Assembly (NCBI RefSeq): GCF_000585415.1
Contig: NZ_KK073876.1
Location: 2,484,012 to 2,548,011, forward strand
Length of the DNA stretch: 64,000 nt
DNA from: Sphingomonas jaspsi DSM 18422
GTDB taxonomy: Bacteria > Pseudomonadota > Alphaproteobacteria > Sphingomonadales > Sphingomonadaceae
Reading direction: 5' to 3'
Made by a program: the position numbers and the translations under genes. This document shows positions 30,425-39,484 of this stretch, one piece after another. How positions within the stretch are numbered: position 1 is the first letter of the stretch; the number at the start of each line of letters is the position of its first letter. The notes under the pieces are model-generated. The model had not been told where the DNA came from and searched no databases. It saw only the letters and a program-made list of their open reading frames with translations.

Positions 30425-33157
30425 GAACTTGTAGGTGAAGCCCGCAACCCAGCGACGACCGAAGGTCTGATAGCGCAGGAACGCGATATCATCCTGCGAC
30501 GCGTTACCGTCGACCGTGGCGAGACGTTCGTTGGTCAGGTTCTGGCCCTGCAGGTAGACCGAAAGGCCGCGCAGCGACGAATTGTCCGGGAAGTCGTAAC
30601 CCACCTGTGCGTCGAAGATGGTTTCATCGAGCACGAACTGCGGCGAGTCATCACCCTTATAGTCGCGGAATTCGCCCTTGAACCCATCGCGGTAGCGCAT
30701 GCTGCCGCGGAGGCTGAAGCCAGACTTTTCGTAGTAGGCGGTCAGGTTGCCGACCCACTTCGAATAGCCCGGGATGACGTCCATCTGGCCGGCGAAGTTG
30801 CGTACCTTGGTCTTGGTGTAGCTAAGACCGCCGGTGATGCCGAACCCGTCGAGAGCGGGCGTGAACACTTCGAACGGAAGCGTGCCGGCCACTTCGAAGC
30901 CGTACAGCTTGCCGCCCTTGGTGTTGGCTAGCGTGTTCAGCGTACCGATGTTGCTGATCGGCGGAATACCCGATGGCGGCGGCAGATCGCTGTAGTCAAA
31001 CTCGATCGTTCCGCGAGAAATGTAGCGGGTGATCTTTTTGTAGAAGGTCTGCAGCGAAATGTAGCCCTTCGAGCCGAAATACTTCTCGATGTTGAAGTCG
31101 ATGGCATTGGCCATGTACGGCTTGATATAGGGGTTGCCGCCACTGCCGGTGATGATGAAACCCTGACCGACATTGGTGCCGTAATCGAGGTTCGACGCCA
31201 TATCGGGCAGACGGGCGCGCATCATTTCGCGGGCCAGCGCCAGACGGAACACCAGCCCGCTCGGCTGGCGCAGCGCCAGGTTCAGGCTGGGCAGATATTC
31301 CCAATATTTGATGCCGACGTCGGTATCGATCTTGCTGCCGTCGGCGAGGAACGAGATGCCCTTCGACGATTGGTTGGTGTGGACAGCTTGGATACCGATG
31401 TTGCCGGTCAGGTCGCTCGATCCCAGCGTGGCCTTGATGTTGGCCATCACATAGGGCGTCCAGACCTTTTCGCTAATCTTGTACGGGCGCTTCAGCACGT
31501 CGTTCGACAAGTTCGCGTCATACACTAGCGTCCCGTTGTCGAGCAGCACGCGCGGGTCGTAGGCGACAATCGGGCCGATGCCGCGCATGAAGTCGATCGT
31601 ACCGACCAGTGCATCGGCCGGAATGGCGATCGAACATGGCGTGTTAACGACTGTGCCACTGCCGGTCAGGCAGGTGCCGGTGCCGCCCGGAACGAGGAAG
31701 CCTTCGGCGACCTTGAGCTGCTTCGAACGGTCGGCATAGCTGACGCCCGCCTTGATCGCGCTGATGAAACCGCTGTCGATGTCGCGTTCGATTTCGGCAC
31801 GCGCCTGCTTGATGTCGTCGCGGGTTTCGCGAACGGCGTCATAACCGGCCTGCACGCGGGTCCAACCCCAGCCTTGGGTGTCGGTAAGGACAAGCTGCGA
31901 AGGATCGCCGAAATCGACCGGTCCATTCAGCGTGAATTCCGGACCGTGATCCGTCCAGTCATAGCTGATCGCCGTCGCCGGGCCGGCACCGCTGTAGCCG
32001 GTGCCGATCGTCGATTCGAGACGATGGTCGGTACGGTCGGTACGCGACCAAGCCAGGTCGATCATGCCCTTCCAGCCGTTGTGGCCGTCGAACTTGGTGT
32101 TCCAGCCCACCGAGTAGAGGTCGGCGTCGCGGTCGTTGGCATAGCCTTCGATGATCGGGTGGATGCCGTTCCAGGTACCTTGGGTCAGGAACCCGTTTTC
32201 AGTCGTCGTTCCGACCAGATTGTTGCCCGGCCATTCGATGCCGCGCTGGTTCACATGGTCCTTGAAGTTCGAATAGAAGCCGTCCCAGGTCATCATGACC
32301 GAGTCAGACACTTCCGCTTGCAGCGTGCCCATCAGGCCGAGACGCTTCAGCGAGCTGGCTTCGAACCACTGCTTGATGCCGTCGGGCTTGTAGGTGTCGG
32401 TGCCGTTATACTTGCTGAAGCCCCAGGCCTGGAAGTCCTTCGTCTGGTAAGGCTCGTCGGTATAGGATGCCGACAGCGCGACGCCGACGCGGTCGTCGGC
32501 GAACTGGTCGACATAGGTCGCGAACGCGCGCCAGCCCTTGTTCTTGGCGTCGGGCATCAGCTTGTCGCCGATGTAGGTGCCACGGGCGCCGACCGCGATC
32601 ACGCGCTTCTTTGCGTCGAGCGGGCGAATGGTGCGCAGGTCGACGGTGCCGACCAGGCCCTGCGGAACGAGGTCCGCGGCCGGGCTCTTGTACACCACGA
32701 CCTGGTTCATGACTTCCGACGGAAACTGGTCGAATTCGACCGAGCGGCTGTCGTTGGTGGTGGTCTGCTCGCGGCCATTGAGCGTGGTAACCGAGAAGTC
32801 CGGACCGAAGCCGCGGATCGAGATGATGCTGGCGCGGCCCTGGGTGCGCTGCGCGGCGAGACCCGGGAGGCGGGCGATCGATTCAGCGATCGAGTTGTCG
32901 GGCAGCTTGCCGATGTCTTCGGCGCTGACCGATTCGACGATCTGGTCCTCGCGCTTCTTGGTGTTCACCGCGCTTTGCAGCGAGGCGCGGAAGCCGGTGA
33001 CGATAATGTCCTTGGCGTCGTCATCCTTGGTCGCCGTGTCGGCGGTCGCGTCGGCGGCCGGCGCGGCATCCTGCGCAAAGGCGGGGCTGGCCATGAAGCC
33101 CAGCGCGAAGCCAACCGCAGTCGTCGCGTAAAGCGAACGTGCAAATTTGGAAGTCAT
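30248..33157 (-). CDS. TonB-dependent receptor, maltodextrin type, with polyproline two-cysteine tail
   Basis: This 969-residue outer-membrane transporter has a signal peptide ending ASPAFA (residue 28). The plug domain runs from DIIVTGFRASLQSAVNTKK through SAEDIGKLPDNSIAESIARL, IRGFGPDF and VVVYKSPAADLVPQGLVGTVDL, and the 22-strand barrel ends in WVAGFTYKF at about 911. The plug style (IVTGFRxSL, KLPDxSIAESIARLPG) is that of TonB receptors of sugar loci in Caulobacter and sphingomonads. There is no N-terminal signalling domain. Residues 913-969 are an added tail: Pro/Ala, polyproline, TCADGSVILATDSCPP, polyproline and EPERG, as in the barrel protein at 12314. Genes for starch-active enzymes and a LacI regulator flank it, so alpha-glucan import is the best guess. 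Confidence 0.93.
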   Translation of the reverse strand: MTSKFARSLYATTAVGFALGFMASPAFAQDAAPAADATADTATKDDDAKDIIVTGFRASLQSAVNTKKREDQIVESVSAEDIGKLPDNSIAESIARLPGLAAQRTQGRASIISIRGFGPDFSVTTLNGREQTTTNDSRSVEFDQFPSEVMNQVVVYKSPAADLVPQGLVGTVDLRTIRPLDAKKRVIAVGARGTYIGDKLMPDAKNKGWRAFATYVDQFADDRVGVALSASYTDEPYQTKDFQAWGFSKYNGTDTYKPDGIKQWFEASSLKRLGLMGTLQAEVSDSVMMTWDGFYSNFKDHVNQRGIEWPGNNLVGTTTENGFLTQGTWNGIHPIIEGYANDRDADLYSVGWNTKFDGHNGWKGMIDLAWSRTDRTDHRLESTIGTGYSGAGPATAISYDWTDHGPEFTLNGPVDFGDPSQLVLTDTQGWGWTRVQAGYDAVRETRDDIKQARAEIERDIDSGFISAIKAGVSYADRSKQLKVAEGFLVPGGTGTCLTGSGTVVNTPCSIAIPADALVGTIDFMRGIGPIVAYDPRVLLDNGTLVYDANLSNDVLKRPYKISEKVWTPYVMANIKATLGSSDLTGNIGIQAVHTNQSSKGISFLADGSKIDTDVGIKYWEYLPSLNLALRQPSGLVFRLALAREMMRARLPDMASNLDYGTNVGQGFIITGSGGNPYIKPYMANAIDFNIEKYFGSKGYISLQTFYKKITRYISRGTIEFDYSDLPPPSGIPPISNIGTLNTLANTKGGKLYGFEVAGTLPFEVFTPALDGFGITGGLSYTKTKVRNFAGQMDVIPGYSKWVGNLTAYYEKSGFSLRGSMRYRDGFKGEFRDYKGDDSPQFVLDETIFDAQVGYDFPDNSSLRGLSVYLQGQNLTNERLATVDGNASQDDIAFLRYQTFGRRWVAGFTYKFGAERPAPAPAPAVVPPPPPPPPATQTCADGSVILATDSCPPPPPPPPPPPPAPEPERG

Positions 33158-33271
33158 ATACCCCTATCCCCTCAGTGTGTCGGCGACCTGTTAGCCTGCC
33201 GCATCCAGCGTCTGGATTACCCAAAGACTTACGCACGTGTGGCCCCCGGAGTCAGCTAGCCGACGGTGCTA

Positions 33272-33285
33272 TACATACGTATTCA
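33272..33285. promoter_or_regulatory. LacI-type operator between receptor and lacI genes
   Basis: TACATACGTATTCA has a perfect ATACGTAT core and matches the ideal TGCATACGTATGCA in 12 of 14 bases. It lies 115 bases before the receptor ATG and 41 bases before the regulator ATG, so one site could serve both divergent genes. Confidence 0.6.
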
Positions 33286-33325
33286 CCTGTTCTACGAAGG
33301 CGTTAGCCACGGCTGCGTGGCGGAA

Positions 33326-34363
33326 ATGCAACGGACTTTTCGACGCCCAGTGACCCAGCGCCGGCCTACCAGTTTTGACATTGCCGCGCTCGCCGGCGTC
33401 TCCCAGCCGACGGTCAGTCGCGCGCTGTCCGGCAACCCGTCGGTCAGCGAGGAAACGCGCGCCAAGGTCCTCGCTGCGGCGCGCGAGCTCAACTATACCG
33501 TCGACAAGAATGCGTCGGGCCTGCGCCGCCGCCAGTCGAAGACGATCGCGCTGCTGTTCTTCGAAGACCCGACGCCCGACGACACGCTGATCAACCCCTT
33601 CTACCTGTCCATGCTCGGTTCCCTCACGCGAGCGTGCGCGCGCGCGGGCTATGATCTGCTGATCAGCTTCCAGCAGCTCAGCGGCGACTGGCACGTCGAT
33701 TATGAAGACAGCCGCAAGGCCGACGGGATCATCCTGCTCGGCTATGGCGACTATCTCGAAGCGCTGCCGCGGCTCGAACAGCTGGTCGATCAGGGTACCC
33801 ATTTCGTGCGCTGGGGCGCGGCACGCGCCGGACAGGTCGGCACGACCGTCGGATCGGACAATGAGCGCGGCGGCTATCTTGCCGGCCAGCATTTGCTGGA
33901 GCGCGGCCACAAGGAAATCGCGTTCCTCGGAACGGCGACGCATGCCACCCCCGAATATCTCGAACGCTATCGCGGTTTCCGCCGTGCGCTCGAGGAAGCA
34001 GGTATCGACCATCGGCTGTCGATCGACGCCACCGCGTCGGAGGAATCGGGCCGCGACGCCATTCGCCAGCTGCGCGAAAGCGGCGCGACGTTCGACGCCA
34101 TCTTCGCCATCAACGATCTGACCGCGATCGGTGCGATGCGAGCGCTGCACGACGAAGGGCTGGTTGTTCCCGATGACGTCGCCATCGTCGGCTTTGACGA
34201 CCTGGCCGCGGCGCGGCTGGCCGAACCGGCGATCACCACCATTGCGCAGGACACCAAGCGCGCTGGCGACGCGCTGGTTGAAACGCTGATCGCCAAGATC
34301 GAGGAGCACGCCCCCGACAGCGTGCTGCTGCCCGTCGAACTGGTCGTCCGCGCGTCGAGCTGA
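33326..34363 (+). CDS. LacI-family transcriptional regulator of the saccharide locus
   Basis: This 345-residue DNA-binding repressor has an N-terminal HTH TSFDIAALAGVSQPTVSRAL followed by the hinge helix LNYTVDKNASGLRR, and a periplasmic-binding-like sensor domain. The sensor domain carries TIALLFFEDPTPDDTLINPF, VGSDNERGGYLAGQHLLERG, FDAIFAINDLTAIGAMRAL and VAIVGFDDLAAARLAEPAIT. The start at 33326 puts the HTH close to the N-terminus as is normal for the family; an ATG-like extension to 33266 is possible but less likely. It is divergent from the TonB receptor and followed by the MFS carrier. Matching palindromes before these genes and before zwf are likely targets. The effector is probably a maltose or glucose derivative, inferred from context only. 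Confidence 0.92.
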   Translation: MQRTFRRPVTQRRPTSFDIAALAGVSQPTVSRALSGNPSVSEETRAKVLAAARELNYTVDKNASGLRRRQSKTIALLFFEDPTPDDTLINPFYLSMLGSLTRACARAGYDLLISFQQLSGDWHVDYEDSRKADGIILLGYGDYLEALPRLEQLVDQGTHFVRWGAARAGQVGTTVGSDNERGGYLAGQHLLERGHKEIAFLGTATHATPEYLERYRGFRRALEEAGIDHRLSIDATASEESGRDAIRQLRESGATFDAIFAINDLTAIGAMRALHDEGLVVPDDVAIVGFDDLAAARLAEPAITTIAQDTKRAGDALVETLIAKIEEHAPDSVLLPVELVVRASS

Positions 34364-34372
34364 GCCGCGCCT

Positions 34373-34386
34373 TGCATTCGTATGCA
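34373..34386. promoter_or_regulatory. LacI-type operator before the MFS sugar transporter
   Basis: TGCATTCGTATGCA has 5-base arms around a CG centre and is 79 bases before the transporter ATG. It differs by one base from the palindrome before zwf (21680-21693). Confidence 0.65.
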
Positions 34387-34464
34387 CAAGGCCAGGCGTT
34401 GACTTGACCGCCATTCCTGCCAGCGTTCGCCGACAACGGGCGACAGACCCGGCGGGAGAGGAAC

Positions 34465-35970
34465 ATGGCGACGAACGAAAAGCCGCGGCAAAGCATCGCG
34501 GGCTTGTGGAATATCAGCTTCGGCTTTTTCGGGATCCAGATCGGCTTCGCGCTGCAGAACAGCAATATGAGCCGCATCTTCCAGACGCTCGGTTCCTCGC
34601 TCGACGATTTGCCCGCCCTTTGGGTGGCCGCGCCGCTGACCGGCCTGCTGGTCCAGCCGGTGATCGGCTACATGAGCGACCGGACCTGGCTCGGAAAGCT
34701 GGGACGTCGCCGTCCCTATTTCCTTGCCGGTGCGATCCTCGCCTCGCTGGCGCTGTTGTTGATGCCTTTGGCACCGGTGTTGCTGATGGCGGCGACGCTG
34801 CTGTGGATGCTCGACGCCAGCCTCAACATCTCGATGGAGCCGTTCCGCGCTTTCGTCGGCGACATGTTGCGCAAAGACCAGCACACCGCCGGCTATGCGG
34901 TGCAAACCGCCTTCATCGGCGCCGGCGCGGTGTGCGGGTCGATCTTCCCTTGGCTGCTCGATCATCTGGGGGTCGCCAACGAGGCTGCGCCGGGGGTCAT
35001 TCCCGACACGGTCAAATACAGCTTCTGGGCGGGCGGGGTCGCGCTGTTCGCGGCGGTTATGTGGACCATCCTCACCACCCGCGAATACAGCCCCGAGGAA
35101 ATGCGCAGCTTCGGCGAGGAAGCCGAAGACGCCGACAATTCACCCACCATCCGCGCGCTGGCCGCGCGCAGCTACGGCGCCAGCGCGATCTGGATCGCCG
35201 CAGGGCTTATCGTCGCGCTGTCGGTGGCGCCCCTCCAGCTTGAAAAAGAGGTCTACCTGCTTGGCGGGCTGCTCATCGCCTACGGCCTCGCTTCCCTTAT
35301 CGCGATCTCGATGGCCAAGAAGGGCGGCTCGTCCAATATGCTGTCGAGCATCGTCGGCGACTTTTCCGGCATGCCCGACATCATGAAGAAACTCGCGGTG
35401 ACCCAATTCTTCAGCTGGTCGGCACTGTTCATCATGTGGATCAACACCACCCCGGTCGTGGCGCAATATTTCTTCGGATCGGCCGACGCCGACAGCGCCG
35501 CCTATCAGGAAGGCGGCAATTGGGTGGGCGTCCTGTTCGCCGTCTACAACGGCGTCGCGGCGATCGCCGCCCTCACCCTCCTGCCCTTCCTCGCCAAGCG
35601 GGTCGGCAAGGTGAAGACGCATATGATCTGCCTGCTCGCCGGCGCGCTCGGCTACGCCAGCTTCTTCCTGTTCAAGGACCCGCAGCACCTGCTGATCGCG
35701 GAAATCGGCGTCGGCATCGCTTGGGCCTCGATCTTGGCCATGCCCTACGCCATCCTCGCGTCGAGCCTGCCGCAGGCCAAGCTTGGCATCTACATGGGCC
35801 TGTTCAACGTCTTCATCGTCGTGCCGCAGCTGCTGGTGGCAACGGTGATGGGGTCGATCATGAAGGCCTTTTTCCCCGACCAGCCGATCTACACCATGGC
35901 CTTCGCCGCCGCGGTGATGGCGCTAGCAGCGCTGGCGATGCTGCGGATCAGGGAAGACGTCCCGGCCTGA
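34465..35970 (+). CDS. MFS sugar transporter, SLC45/sucrose-maltose type
   Basis: This inner-membrane carrier has 501 residues and about 12 membrane helices. It begins IAGLWNISFGFFGIQIGFALQNSNMSRIFQTLG, with VQPVIGYMSDRTWLGKLGRRRPYFLAG and LDASLNISMEPFRAFVGDML, a pattern shared with plant and bacterial sucrose/maltose proton symporters and with the Caulobacter inner-membrane maltose carrier. A central cytoplasmic loop contains REYSPEEMRSFGEEAEDAD. GGGAGAGG precedes the ATG. It is downstream of lacI with an operator in between. With the cytoplasmic GH13 enzyme it would complete import of maltose or short dextrins. The substrate is inferred from context. Confidence 0.9.
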   Translation: MATNEKPRQSIAGLWNISFGFFGIQIGFALQNSNMSRIFQTLGSSLDDLPALWVAAPLTGLLVQPVIGYMSDRTWLGKLGRRRPYFLAGAILASLALLLMPLAPVLLMAATLLWMLDASLNISMEPFRAFVGDMLRKDQHTAGYAVQTAFIGAGAVCGSIFPWLLDHLGVANEAAPGVIPDTVKYSFWAGGVALFAAVMWTILTTREYSPEEMRSFGEEAEDADNSPTIRALAARSYGASAIWIAAGLIVALSVAPLQLEKEVYLLGGLLIAYGLASLIAISMAKKGGSSNMLSSIVGDFSGMPDIMKKLAVTQFFSWSALFIMWINTTPVVAQYFFGSADADSAAYQEGGNWVGVLFAVYNGVAAIAALTLLPFLAKRVGKVKTHMICLLAGALGYASFFLFKDPQHLLIAEIGVGIAWASILAMPYAILASSLPQAKLGIYMGLFNVFIVVPQLLVATVMGSIMKAFFPDQPIYTMAFAAAVMALAALAMLRIREDVPA

Positions 35971-36302
35971 GACGTGTCGCGAAAAATCGGAAAGGCCATG
36001 TCCGGTTTCGCTTGCGTGGGCCAACAGAAGGCGTAGATTCACAAGCAATCGAGATTGACTGAGGAGACGGGTTAGCGGCGTAAAAAGTTTCTGCTTGCAG
36101 ATTGTGGCGATCGGCTCTTCCACAAGGCCGTCGACCGTCGCGATTTCGGCCGTTGCTTCGTCGTCCCCGTCAGCGGGTTTTCCCGCTCTCGTCGACCCCG
36201 AACTCTCCCGAACATCTTAGCGAATAACTGCCGCGGCAACTCGTGCGCCCGCGCGCCCGCTCCCCATGGGTCTCGAGATCCTTTGAACAGGGAGTATGAA
36301 AC
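35971..36302. other. Intergenic gap between MFS and SPFH genes
   Basis: This is a 332-base stretch with no convincing gene on either strand. It holds one small hairpin, AGCGGG (36172-36177) and CCCGCT (36182-36187) around TTTT, without a T tail, and an AT-richer patch at about 36040-36095 that could be a promoter for the SPFH gene. A GGGAG motif 12-8 bases before 36303 is its ribosome-binding site. Nothing else is recognised. Confidence 0.5.
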
Positions 36303-37199
36303 ATGAGCTATGTCACCACCGAACGCCGCCCGATGCTGGGCCGACTTTTCAACGGCGGCCTGCGCCGCAAATTCAGCCGGAGCGTCATCGCCTTCCCGAT
36401 ACTTGCGGGCGCGGCGGCGCTGCTGATGACCACCAGCTTCGCCCGGGTCGAACCCGGCAACGTCGGCATCCGCGTCAACAATATCGCGGGCGGCGTCCGG
36501 CCGAACTCGCTTGGCGTGGGCTGGTACTTCGCGCCTCCGGGAACGCACATCTACGAATATCCGGTGTTCACGCGGACCTATACCTGGACGTCCTCGTCGA
36601 CCGAGCAGAGCCCGATCGACGAAAGCTTCAACTTCCAGGACAGGAATGGCCTGTCGCTGAAGGCCGACGTGGCGGTGAGCTATCACGTCGACCCGGCGAA
36701 GGCGTCGATCCTGTTCCAGCGTTACCGCACGGACATGGACCAGATCATCGCCGGGCCGCTGCGCAACGCGATCCGCAACGCCATCGTAGAGCGCGCCGCC
36801 CAACTCGGCGTCGAGCAAATCTACGGCGATCACAAGGCGGAACTGATCGCGACGGCACAGAAAAAGGTCGAAGCCTTTTTCGCGCCAGTCGGGTTGCAGG
36901 TCGAGCAAATCTACTGGGCCGGCAACATCGTCGTTCCCCCGCAGGTGCTCGACCAGATCAACGCGAAGATCGCCAACGAACAGGCGGCGCTCGCGGCACA
37001 GGCCAATGTCGCAACGGCGCAAGCCAATGCGGAGGCGCGCATCGCCAAAGCGAAGGGCGATGCGGAGGCGATCCAGGTCGAGGCGCAGGCGATCCGGACC
37101 AACCCGGAAATCGTCAAGCTGCGCGCGGTCGAGCGTTGGGACGGCAGGTTGCCGACCTACACCGGCGCGGGGCCGATGCCGTTCATCGATGTGAAGTAA
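36303..37199 (+). CDS. SPFH/band-7 (prohibitin-like) membrane protein
   Basis: This 298-residue protein has one N-terminal membrane anchor (SVIAFPILAGAAALLMTTSF, about 27-46). It is followed by a band-7 domain: RVEPGNVGIRVNN, GWYFAPPGTHIYEYPVF, LSLKADVAVSYHVDP and FQRYRTDMDQIIAGPLRNAIRNAI. A helical Ala/Glu-rich coiled coil follows (about 215-265, NEQAALAAQANVATAQANAE). It ends GAGPMPFIDVK. SPFH proteins form large ring or scaffold assemblies at membranes. The usual partners (NfeD, FtsH, HflKC mate) are not adjacent, so its role is unassigned. It is convergent with tonB. Confidence 0.87.
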   Translation: MSYVTTERRPMLGRLFNGGLRRKFSRSVIAFPILAGAAALLMTTSFARVEPGNVGIRVNNIAGGVRPNSLGVGWYFAPPGTHIYEYPVFTRTYTWTSSSTEQSPIDESFNFQDRNGLSLKADVAVSYHVDPAKASILFQRYRTDMDQIIAGPLRNAIRNAIVERAAQLGVEQIYGDHKAELIATAQKKVEAFFAPVGLQVEQIYWAGNIVVPPQVLDQINAKIANEQAALAAQANVATAQANAEARIAKAKGDAEAIQVEAQAIRTNPEIVKLRAVERWDGRLPTYTGAGPMPFIDVK

Positions 37200-37207
37200 G
37201 GCCTAAG

Positions 37208-37241
37208 AAGGGGCGCCGTCGTAAATCCGGCGGCGCCCTTT
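37208..37241. terminator. Hairpin terminator between SPFH and tonB
   Basis: An 11-bp stem (37208-37218 with 37231-37241, one G-U pair) with core GGGCGCCG/CGGCGCCC ends in TTT on the plus strand, and its A flank gives TT on the minus strand. It lies between convergent genes and overlaps the tonB stop codon. The short T tracts make it a moderate terminator. Confidence 0.7.
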
Positions 37242-37992
37242 ACCGTTCGAACCGTCCGGTATCGCTCTGGACATAGCCGAACCAGGCCGCGATCGGGGCG
37301 CCGTTGACGTCGGTGGCGGGACGGAACCGGGCCCGCTGCAGGATCAGGCTGCAGGTCCATTGATCGGCCGCGGCATTGCCGAAACTGCGCATGACGTCGC
37401 ACTGACTGACCCGCCCGTCGGGCTGCACCCGGACGCGCACGAAGATGCGGCCGCCCTTTGGCCAGGCCCGCTGGATTTCGATCGGATAATCGCGGTTGGT
37501 GATGCCCTTTACCAGGCGCACGCCGCTGCCGCCGCTGCCGCCACCGCCGGTGCCATTGCCCGATCCGCCGCTGCCCGTGCCGTTACCGACGCCGCCGGCG
37601 CCGGTCCCGGGCCCCGGCACATTGCTGGCGCCCTGCGTCTTGTCCCCGCCGGTGTTGGGGGTCTTGCTGACCGGCATCGGCTGCGGCACCGGCAGCGGGA
37701 TGCGCGGTTCGGGGTCCTTGACCTCGGTCGCTTTGCTCTTGACGTTCTTGGCCGAGGCGGCGCCTTCCTGTTCCTTGGGCTTGGCCTTTTCGGGCTGCTG
37801 CACGACCACCGGCGGTTCGGGCGGAGGCGGCGGCGGTTCGGTGACGTCGAACATCTGGACGACCTCTTCCGGCAGCGCTTCGCGAACCGTGCCCGACAGG
37901 TTCACCAGCGCGAACGCCAGCCCGACATGCACGAGCAGGACGAGCGCAAGCGTGATGAGTTTGTCGCGGCGGGAGGCTTTGGGCTGATACAT
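37240..37992 (-). CDS. TonB-family energy transducer
   Basis: This 250-residue inner-membrane protein spans the periplasm and energises outer-membrane receptors with ExbBD. It has a single N-terminal anchor (LITLALVLLVHVGLAFALV). A proline-rich stretch (EPPPPPPEPPVVVQQP) follows, then KAKPKEQ and an unusual Gly/Asn/Ser linker (GTGSGGSGNGTGGGGSGGSG). The C-terminal TonB domain (about 165-250) includes YPIEIQRAWPKGGRIFVRVRVQPDGRVSQCDVM and ARFRPATDVNGAPI. No exbB or exbD is adjacent. It follows gabD by about 38 bases with a hairpin at its end, so it may be a separate unit. It could power the receptor at 30248. Confidence 0.9.
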   Translation of the reverse strand: MYQPKASRRDKLITLALVLLVHVGLAFALVNLSGTVREALPEEVVQMFDVTEPPPPPPEPPVVVQQPEKAKPKEQEGAASAKNVKSKATEVKDPEPRIPLPVPQPMPVSKTPNTGGDKTQGASNVPGPGTGAGGVGNGTGSGGSGNGTGGGGSGGSGVRLVKGITNRDYPIEIQRAWPKGGRIFVRVRVQPDGRVSQCDVMRSFGNAAADQWTCSLILQRARFRPATDVNGAPIAAWFGYVQSDTGRFER

Positions 37993-38030
37993 TGGCGAAA
38001 CGAACGCGGCAGGCCGCGTTGGGTTTCGCG

Positions 38031-39473
38031 TCAGATCGTCAGGCAGATATATTTGATTTCGAGATAATCCTCGATGCCATATTTAGAGCCTTCGCGGCCA
38101 AGCCCCGACTGCTTGACCCCGCCGAACGGCGCAACCTCGGTCGAGAGGATGCCCGAATTGACGCAGACCATGCCGCTTTCGATCGCCTCCGCCACACGCC
38201 ACACGCGGCTGAGGTTGGTCGAATAGAAGTAGGAAGCGAGGCCGAATTCGGTGTCGTTGGCCATGGCGATCGCCTGCTCTTCGGTGTCGAACTTCACTAC
38301 CGGGGCGAGCGGGCCGAAGGTCTCCTCACGCGCCACCGCCATGTCCTGCGTCACGTCGGCGATGACGGTCGGCTCGAAGAAGGTGCCGCCCAGCTCGTGG
38401 CGGTGTCCGCCGGTGATGAGGGTGGCGCCCTTCGACAGCGCGTCGGCGATATGCTCCTCGACCTTTTCGATCGCATGTTTGTCGATCAGCGGGCCCTGCT
38501 GCACGCCCTCTTCCAGCCCGTTGCCGACCTTCAGTGCATCGGCCGCCTTGGCCAATTTGTCGACGAATTCGTCATATACGCCGGCCTGCACGTACAGCCG
38601 GTTGGTACAAACGCAGGTCTGGCCTGAATTGCGATATTTGGACGCAATGGCGCCCGCCACGGCTGCGTCGACGTCGGCGTCGTCAAACACGATGAAAGGC
38701 GCATTGCCGCCGAGTTCCAGGCTCAGCTTCTTGATGGTTTCGGCGCTCTGCTTCATCAGCAGCCGTCCGACTTCGGTCGATCCGGTGAAGCTTAACTTGC
38801 GGACGATGGGGCTGGATGTCATCTCCCCGCCGATGTCGCCCGACCCGCCGGTCAGCACGTTGAAGATGCCCTTGGGAATGCCCGCTTCCTCGGCCAGCAC
38901 CGCCAGCGCCAGCGCCGAAAAGGGCGTCTGGGTCGCGGGCTTCAGCACCATCGGGCAGCCCGCCGCCAGCGCAGGCCCGGCCTTGCGGGTGATCATCGCG
39001 TTCGGGAAATTCCATGGCGTGATGGCGCAGGCGACGCCGATCGGCTGCTTCAGCACGACGATGCGCTTGTCGTTCATGTGGCCGGGAATGACGTCGCCGT
39101 AGATTCGTTTTCCTTCTTCGGCGAACCATTCGATGAAGCTGGCGCCATAGGCGATTTCGCCACGGCTTTCGGTCAGGCTCTTGCCCTGCTCCATGGTCAG
39201 GATGCGCGCCAGCTCCTCCTGATTCGCCATCATCAGGTCGAACCATTTGCGCAGGATCGTCGCGCGCTCCTTTGCGGTCTTGGCGCGCCATTCGGGCCAA
39301 GCCCGCTCTGCCGCCTCGATCGCCCGCCGCGTTTCCGCTGCACCGCACTTCGGGACGGTGCCCAGTTTCTCGCCGGTCGCGGGGTTAGTGACGTCGAGTG
39401 TCTCCCCGTTATCCGCGTCGACCCACTGGCCGTCGATATAGCATTGTTGGCGGAGCAGCTTGGACGCGGTCAT
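38031..39473 (-). CDS. gabD: Succinate-semialdehyde dehydrogenase (NAD(P)+)
   Basis: This 480-residue cytoplasmic aldehyde dehydrogenase oxidises succinate semialdehyde to succinate, the last step of 4-aminobutyrate breakdown. It has TPWNFPNAMITRKAGPALAAG, general base E253 in LELGGNAPF and catalytic C287 in NSGQTC, followed by C289 as in the GabD redox-switch pair. GIEDYLEIKYICLTI is the typical GabD C-terminus. The ATG at 39473 matches the family N-terminus; longer readings run into the upstream aminotransferase. It is 11 bases after the SpuC-like gene and is the last enzyme gene of the polyamine operon. Confidence 0.94.
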   Translation of the reverse strand: MTASKLLRQQCYIDGQWVDADNGETLDVTNPATGEKLGTVPKCGAAETRRAIEAAERAWPEWRAKTAKERATILRKWFDLMMANQEELARILTMEQGKSLTESRGEIAYGASFIEWFAEEGKRIYGDVIPGHMNDKRIVVLKQPIGVACAITPWNFPNAMITRKAGPALAAGCPMVLKPATQTPFSALALAVLAEEAGIPKGIFNVLTGGSGDIGGEMTSSPIVRKLSFTGSTEVGRLLMKQSAETIKKLSLELGGNAPFIVFDDADVDAAVAGAIASKYRNSGQTCVCTNRLYVQAGVYDEFVDKLAKAADALKVGNGLEEGVQQGPLIDKHAIEKVEEHIADALSKGATLITGGHRHELGGTFFEPTVIADVTQDMAVAREETFGPLAPVVKFDTEEQAIAMANDTEFGLASYFYSTNLSRVWRVAEAIESGMVCVNSGILSTEVAPFGGVKQSGLGREGSKYGIEDYLEIKYICLTI

Positions 39474-39484
39474 GGGGTGTTCCT

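Noticed and set aside
33158..33325. Sigma-70 promoter pair in the receptor/lacI gap
   Set aside because: No -35/-10 pair with acceptable spacing was convincing in this GC-rich gap; only the palindrome is reported.
36072..37022. Long minus-strand frame opposite the SPFH gene
   Set aside because: Its composition is that of a complement frame. The plus-strand protein has a membrane anchor and a band-7 domain, and a ribosome site.
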